Source of the DNA: an uncultured Bulleidia sp.
GTDB taxonomy: Bacteria; Bacillota_I; Bacilli_A; Erysipelotrichales; Erysipelotrichaceae
Length of the DNA stretch: 64,000 nucleotides
Direction: 5' to 3'
Assembly: GCA_934754415.1 (NCBI GenBank)
Contig: CAKVIS010000005.1
Location: 18,567 to 82,566 of the forward strand
The notes under the pieces were generated by a model. That model was not told where the DNA came from and searched no databases. It worked only from the letters and a program-made list of their open reading frames with translations. Position 1 is the first letter of the stretch. The number at the start of each line of letters is the position of its first letter. Shown in pieces: positions 60,042 through 64,000 of the stretch. Position numbers and translations under genes: made by a program.

Positions 60042-61256
60042 ATGGAACAGAAAAAAAAGAGCTCTAACCGATTGAGCAGTTATATAAAACTAAATGCTGA
60101 AAGTGATCTTGCATTGCATCTGGCAATTGTAGCTTTGTGCTTATATGGCATTATTATGATCGGGTCTGCATCTATGGGAACTGCTGTTGGTAATTCTATG
60201 GCATTGGCACTTTCTATTGCAAAACAGTTTATCTTTGTATGTATCGGATATGTTTTTATGGCCAAACTATCCAATTTCTTTTCACTGAAACAGTTGAAGG
60301 GAAACGGATTTTCCTATGTGGTTATATGGACAATGGTAATGATGATTGTCTGTCTTGCTTTCCCTGCAGTAAAGGGTGCAAAGGCATGGTTGCGTATTCC
60401 TCTGCCAGGATTTGAAATCACTGTGCAACCTGCGGAGTTTGCCAAGATTATTGTTATTTTACTTGTTGCGCTGCATCTTGGGGACAGAAAATATAAGGAA
60501 GAAGAAACTTGTATGGATATCCTGAAAAAGCCTCTTGTACTATGCGGGATACTATTAGGTATTACAGTTGTTTTACAGAAAGACTTTGGAACGATGGCAA
60601 TTCAGTTCCTTTTATTCTGTATCGTTATCTTAATTCCAAAGAATCCCAAACTGAAAAAGTTCCAGACGGGGTTACGTATCTGTTTTTATTCTGTCGTAGC
60701 AATCAGCTGTCTTATTTTGAATCCTTATGGGGAAAAGATTATTTCCAGACTTCCATTAAAAACGTATCAGAAAAATCGATTCTATGCAGCTATTGATCCT
60801 TTTAAAGACGTGTACGGTACAGGGTATCAGGTTATTGCAGGTCTGATTGCCATGAGCGAAGGTGGGTTAAAAGGGAAAGGTATAGGGAATTCTACAAGAA
60901 AATACATGAATTTCCCTGAAGCTAACAATGACTTTATCCTTGCTATTATTATTGAAGAATGCGGGTTTATAGGCTTTCTGTTCTTGCTTGCATTGTATGG
61001 GTTTATTATCTACAGATTGTTTTATTATGCACGACGTATCAAATCTGAATCTGCACGAATTATTCTTGTAGGAACAGCCATGTATTTCTTCCTGCATATC
61101 TTCTTAAATGTAGGTGGGGTTACAGGTCTTATTCCTTTGACTGGTGTCCCTTTACCATTAGTATCTGCAGGTGGCTCCAGTGCCATGTCCTTTATGGCAT
61201 CCATCGGTATTTGTCAGGCAATTATAGGTGCTTATAAAAGAAAGGAGATTCAATGA
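60042..61256 (+). CDS. ftsW: SEDS-family peptidoglycan glycosyltransferase (FtsW/RodA)
   Basis: 404 residues with about ten membrane helices. SEDS proteins polymerise lipid II into glycan strands together with a class B PBP. The YQKNRFYAAIDPFKDVYGTGYQ region (ends YQKNRFYA and GTGYQVI) near 240-262, EGGLKGKGIGNS near 274-285 and TGVPLPLVSAGGSSAMS near 361-377 are signatures; the catalytic Asp region lies near 243-270. FtsW and RodA cannot be separated reliably by eye; the linked rsmD and rnjA/def fit the FtsW position of several Firmicutes. ATG 60042 is set by the leaderless promoter. Coupled to rsmD by ATGA. Confidence 0.88.
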   Translation: MEQKKKSSNRLSSYIKLNAESDLALHLAIVALCLYGIIMIGSASMGTAVGNSMALALSIAKQFIFVCIGYVFMAKLSNFFSLKQLKGNGFSYVVIWTMVMMIVCLAFPAVKGAKAWLRIPLPGFEITVQPAEFAKIIVILLVALHLGDRKYKEEETCMDILKKPLVLCGILLGITVVLQKDFGTMAIQFLLFCIVILIPKNPKLKKFQTGLRICFYSVVAISCLILNPYGEKIISRLPLKTYQKNRFYAAIDPFKDVYGTGYQVIAGLIAMSEGGLKGKGIGNSTRKYMNFPEANNDFILAIIIEECGFIGFLFLLALYGFIIYRLFYYARRIKSESARIILVGTAMYFFLHIFLNVGGVTGLIPLTGVPLPLVSAGGSSAMSFMASIGICQAIIGAYKRKEIQ

Positions 61257-61813
61257 GAATCATAGCAGGAATGTATTCTTCCAGAAGGCTGGAAACTCTG
61301 CCAGGAAATAAAACAAGACCTACTTTAGACAAAGTTAAGGAAGCTGTGTTTTCCTCTTTGGGCTCTATGTTTGATGGTGGTAATGTGCTGGATTTATATG
61401 CAGGAAGCGGCGCTATAGGGCTGGAAGCTATATCCAGAGGATTTGATCATGCAGTGCTGGTGGATAATAACCATCAGGCATGCGGAGTTATTAAAAAGAA
61501 TATAGATGCTCTTCAATGTCGTGATTGCTGTAGTGTGCTTTGCATGAAAGATACACAGGCTCTTTCTTTGCTTATAGAAAAGAAGGAAAGATTTGATCTG
61601 ATTTATCTTGATCCGCCTTATGCAAAACAGCATAACTTTGAAATACTGGATATCATAGATAAAAATAATCTTTTAAACCCAGATGGAAAAGTTGTGATTG
61701 AATCTTTAAAAGAAGAAACCTATAAAAGCGAATATACTCATCTTCAGTATAAAAAAGAAGTTGTATATGGCATCATGAAAATCACCTATTACACATATAA
61801 ACAGGATGTATAA
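61253..61813 (+). CDS. rsmD: 16S rRNA (guanine-966-N2)-methyltransferase
   Basis: The 186-residue Rossmann-fold methyltransferase makes m2G966. It begins MRIIAGMYSSRRLETLPG with TRPTLDKVKEAVFSSLG near 21-37, SAM motif LDLYAGSGAIGLEAISRG near 47-64 and DLIYLDPPYA near 115-124 (the DPPY catalytic motif). Normal length. Overlaps the SEDS gene by ATGA; the coaD that usually follows in Firmicutes is missing and no clear terminator follows the stop. Confidence 0.95.
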   Translation: MRIIAGMYSSRRLETLPGNKTRPTLDKVKEAVFSSLGSMFDGGNVLDLYAGSGAIGLEAISRGFDHAVLVDNNHQACGVIKKNIDALQCRDCCSVLCMKDTQALSLLIEKKERFDLIYLDPPYAKQHNFEILDIIDKNNLLNPDGKVVIESLKEETYKSEYTHLQYKKEVVYGIMKITYYTYKQDV

Positions 61814-61849
61814 TTCTGTTTATTTTTTTGCTTTTGACATATTTTTTTG

Positions 61850-61871
61850 TTTGTATATTTCTGTATACAAA
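61850..61871. promoter_or_regulatory. Operator-like dyad upstream of ohyA
   Basis: TTTGTATA (61850-61857), TTTCTG, TATACAAA (61864-61871): perfect 8-bp arms, 16 bp upstream of the -35 box. The shape fits a TetR-like regulator site. Confidence 0.45.
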
Positions 61872-61887
61872 TTGCCAAGTGTGTAAA

Positions 61888-61915
61888 TTGAAAATTGTTT
61901 TGCCGGTACTATACT
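61888..61915 (+). promoter_or_regulatory. Promoter of ohyA
   Basis: TTGAAA (61888-61893), 16-nt spacer, TATACT (61910-61915). GGAGA follows before ATG 61947. Confidence 0.65.
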
Positions 61916-61946
61916 TTAGACGTAAATACAAAGGAGAAAAAAGTTT

Positions 61947-63740
61947 ATGTATTATGGTTCAGGTAATTATGAAGCATTTGCCCGTCCTTTAAAGCCAAAG
62001 GATGCTGATAAGAAGAATGCTTACATCATTGGTACAGGTCTTGCAGGTTTATCTGCTGCTTTCTATCTTGTAAGAGATGCACAGGTTCCTGGAAACCAGA
62101 TTCATTTATTAGAAAAAATAGACCTTGCTGGTGGAAGCTGCGATGGCAGAAAAGATATTACAAAAGGGTTCTACATGCGTGGTGGAAGAGAAATGGATAA
62201 CCATTTCGAAGTTATGTGGGATATGTTCAAAGATGTCCCAAGTATTGAAACAGAAGGTGTTTCTGTATTGGATGAATATTATTGGCTGAATAAAGAAGAT
62301 CCTAACTATTCTTTATGCAGAGCAAGTCAGAACAGAGGCGAAAATGCTCATACAGATGGTAAATTCAATCTTGATAAGAAATCAGCCATGGCTCTTACAA
62401 AGCTGTTTTTAACAAGTGAAGATGAACTGGAAGGTAAGAAGATTTCCGATGTACTTCCTGATTCTTTCTGGAGTACGAATTTCTGGTTATACTGGCAGAC
62501 AATGTTTGCTTTCCAGAAGTGGAGCAGTGCTCTTGAAATGAAGCGTTATCTGTGCAGATATGTGCATCATATTGATGGTCTTCCAGATTTCAGTGCACTT
62601 CGTTTTACAAAGTACAACCAGTACGAAAGTATGATTCTTCCTCTTGTGAAATATCTGGAAAATCATGGAGTTACAATTGAATTTGGTATGGATGTACAGA
62701 ATGTACTTATCGATACAGATGGTAACGGCAGAAAAGTTGCTAAAGAAATTGTCGTGCTTAAGGATGGTGTGGAAGAAAGTATTCCATTAACAGAAGATGA
62801 TCTTGTATTCATCACTAACGGATGCTGCACAGACACAAGTTGCTATGGTGATCAGAACACAGCTCCAGACTTATCCGGTATTGAGGATGGTAAGGGTGAA
62901 TCCTGGGATATGTGGAGAAGAATTGCAGGACAGGCAAGCCATGGTGAATTTGGTAACCCTGAGGCATTCTGCTCTGATACAGAAGCTACTAACTGGATGA
63001 GTGCTACTGTTGAAACAAGCAACGAAGAAATCATTCAGCATATTATGCATGTATGCAAGAGAGATCCTCGTCGCGGAAGAGTTACAACAGGTGGTATTGT
63101 TACTGTTAAGGATTCTACTGAAAACTGGTATCTGAGCTGGACAATTAACAGACAGCCTCAGTTCAAGTCACAGGATAAGAAGTCAGTTCTTGTATGGCTG
63201 TATGCTTTAAATACAAACAGACCTGGTAATTTCATGCCAAAGGCAATGAGAGAATGTACAGGTAAGGAAGTCTGTGAAGAATGGTTATATCACATTGGTA
63301 TTCCTGAAGACAGAATTGAGGAACTTGCTTCTGAAGCTTGCAATACTACTACATGTTATATGCCATATATTAATGCATTCTTCCAGCCTAGAAAGAATAG
63401 TGACAGACCTCATGTAGTACCGGATGGTGCAGTAAACTTTGCATTTATTGGTCAGTTTGCTGAAACACCAAGAGATACTATCTTTACAACAGAATACTCC
63501 ATCAGAACGGGTATGGAATCTGTATATACCTTAATGAATGTAGACAGAGCTGTTCCTGAAGTCTGGGGTTCTCAGTATGATGTCAGAGAACTTCTACGTG
63601 CAACTTATTATGCAATTGATAAGAAGACGATTGATACACAGCTGAATCCTCTGGAACAGAAAGTATTACAGGGAATTTTAAAGAAAGCAAAAGGTACAGA
63701 TATTGAATTGCTGCTGAAACAGAGTGGCTTGATTAAGTAA
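61947..63740 (+). CDS. ohyA: Oleate hydratase
   Basis: The 597-residue FAD enzyme adds water to the cis-9 double bond of oleate (and linoleate) to give 10-hydroxystearate, a detoxification of host or dietary unsaturated fatty acids. The N-terminal Rossmann motif is IIGTGLAGLSAAFYL near 27-41; GGRE(M)DNHFEVMWD near 75-88 and the DTSCYGDQNTAPDLSG block near 294-309 are family-typical, and the C-terminal region PHVVPDGAVNFAFIGQFAETPRD (parts PHVVPDG and AFIGQFAETP, near 488-512) is present. Full length. Good promoter and an upstream dyad suggest induction by fatty acids, unproven. AAAGGAGA is the ribosome site. Confidence 0.95.
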   Translation: MYYGSGNYEAFARPLKPKDADKKNAYIIGTGLAGLSAAFYLVRDAQVPGNQIHLLEKIDLAGGSCDGRKDITKGFYMRGGREMDNHFEVMWDMFKDVPSIETEGVSVLDEYYWLNKEDPNYSLCRASQNRGENAHTDGKFNLDKKSAMALTKLFLTSEDELEGKKISDVLPDSFWSTNFWLYWQTMFAFQKWSSALEMKRYLCRYVHHIDGLPDFSALRFTKYNQYESMILPLVKYLENHGVTIEFGMDVQNVLIDTDGNGRKVAKEIVVLKDGVEESIPLTEDDLVFITNGCCTDTSCYGDQNTAPDLSGIEDGKGESWDMWRRIAGQASHGEFGNPEAFCSDTEATNWMSATVETSNEEIIQHIMHVCKRDPRRGRVTTGGIVTVKDSTENWYLSWTINRQPQFKSQDKKSVLVWLYALNTNRPGNFMPKAMRECTGKEVCEEWLYHIGIPEDRIEELASEACNTTTCYMPYINAFFQPRKNSDRPHVVPDGAVNFAFIGQFAETPRDTIFTTEYSIRTGMESVYTLMNVDRAVPEVWGSQYDVRELLRATYYAIDKKTIDTQLNPLEQKVLQGILKKAKGTDIELLLKQSGLIK

Positions 63741-63746
63741 CATTTT

Positions 63747-63772
63747 GGATGCTCATAAGGGCATCCTTTTTG
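63747..63772 (+). terminator. Terminator of ohyA
   Basis: GGATGC / GCATCC, 6-bp stem with an 8-nt loop and TTTTTGTTT. Confidence 0.7.
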
Positions 63773-63885
63773 TTTGCGGGAAGAAATAAAAAAAGAAAAA
63801 AAACAGAGCCGGAAATATCCAGCTGGTAAGTGTATTGCATAGCGAGGCGGCAGTTGTGGATGCATCGGGTATACTCAGTAACTGA

Positions 63886-64000
63886 TTATATCCTAAGCAT
63901 TATTCTGGCAGAGAAAATACCATCTTCATAGGTAAAGTCACAGGCACCGCCGTTTTTATCGGTAATGTGGCGGACGGATTCGATTCCTATGCCGTTTCCG
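63886..64000 (-). CDS. C-terminal end of a GHKL sensor histidine kinase (AgrC/LytS-like), partial
   Basis: A frame open from the right edge, read on the minus strand, ends at a stop at 63886-63888 and encodes the last 37 residues of a protein. The piece begins GNGIGIESVRHITDKNGG, the ATP-lid G-box of GHKL ATPases, and goes on with FTYEDGIFSARIML, the last strands of the fold. This matches the AgrC/VirS type quorum-sensing or LytS-like kinases, in which GNGIGLxSV is usual. It faces ohyA tail-to-tail. The rest, including any receptor part, is outside the window. Confidence 0.75.
   Translation of the reverse strand, partial: GNGIGIESVRHITDKNGGACDFTYEDGIFSARIMLRI

Noticed and set aside
1..64000. 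tRNA, rRNA, insertion sequences, prophage and CRISPR arrays
   Set aside because: Intergenic gaps are short and none shows tRNA-like ends, terminal inverted repeats with a transposase, or regular repeats.

Overview
The window is chromosomal backbone from a low-GC, Gram-positive anaerobe. I read it as a Firmicute close to the Erysipelotrichia, probably a gut or oral commensal. This rests on gene order and gene content: ffh-rpsP-khpA-rimM-trmD, rplS-lepB-rbgA-rnhB, dprA-topA-trmFO-xerC, rpsB-tsf, pyrH-frr, uppS-cdsA-dxr-rseP, polA-coaE-dnaB-dnaI and pfkA-pyk are typical Firmicute blocks. The oxygen-sensitive class III ribonucleotide reductase (nrdDG), amino-sugar catabolism (mupG, nagA, a mannose-family PTS) and oleate hydratase fit an anaerobic host-associated life. 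No rRNA, tRNA, insertion sequence, prophage or CRISPR array was seen. Genus-level placement is inference.

Layout. 1-2.3 kb: the tail of a membrane protein, then mupG behind an operator-like dyad. 1.8-4.6 kb (minus): nrdD and nrdG. 4.8-8.7 kb: the SRP/ribosome-assembly/tRNA-modification operon, ending in a small membrane zinc-ribbon protein. 8.8-11.6 kb: a large membrane c-di-GMP enzyme carrying both HD-GYP and GGDEF domains. 11.7-15.1 kb: a DUF1836 regulator, a TrhA/hemolysin III membrane protein, pyrimidine-nucleoside phosphorylase and an unknown gene. 15.1-24.2 kb: comB, rplS, lepB, rbgA, rnhB, 5-FTHF cyclo-ligase, dprA, topA, trmFO, xerC. 24.3-34.4 kb: rpsB-tsf, ppx (minus), pyrH-frr, an orphan ABC ATPase, the isoprenoid/phospholipid/site-2-protease block and a ComEC-like secreted hydrolase.

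34.4-38.7 kb: a long untranslated leader (about 420 nt, several hairpins) precedes a secreted glucosaminidase-type wall protein and a kinase-less PASTA protein. 38.7-42.0 kb: nagA diverges from PTS IIA-IIC-IID, with no IIB. 42.0-51.7 kb: radC, a degenerate metal-binding lipoprotein, polA, coaE, dnaB, dnaI, pfkA, pyk. 51.8-57.4 kb: a MacAB-like export operon with two different adaptor proteins, then a metallo-beta-lactamase-fold protein. 57.5-61.8 kb: rnjA and def (minus), a SEDS wall polymerase and rsmD. 61.8-64 kb: oleate hydratase behind a dyad operator, and the end of an AgrC-like sensor kinase.

The most unusual signals are not protein genes. Seven genes (rimM, the DUF1836 gene, comB, lepB, 5-FTHF cyclo-ligase, the ABC ATPase, ftsW) have a -10 box ending 6 or 7 nt before the ATG and no Shine-Dalgarno sequence, which points to leaderless mRNAs. 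There is a long structured leader at 34.47-34.89 kb. Several perfect dyads sit on promoters (mupG, nrdD, rpsP, nagA, ohyA). I could not match the long leader to any riboswitch family from memory, and this needs a covariance search.
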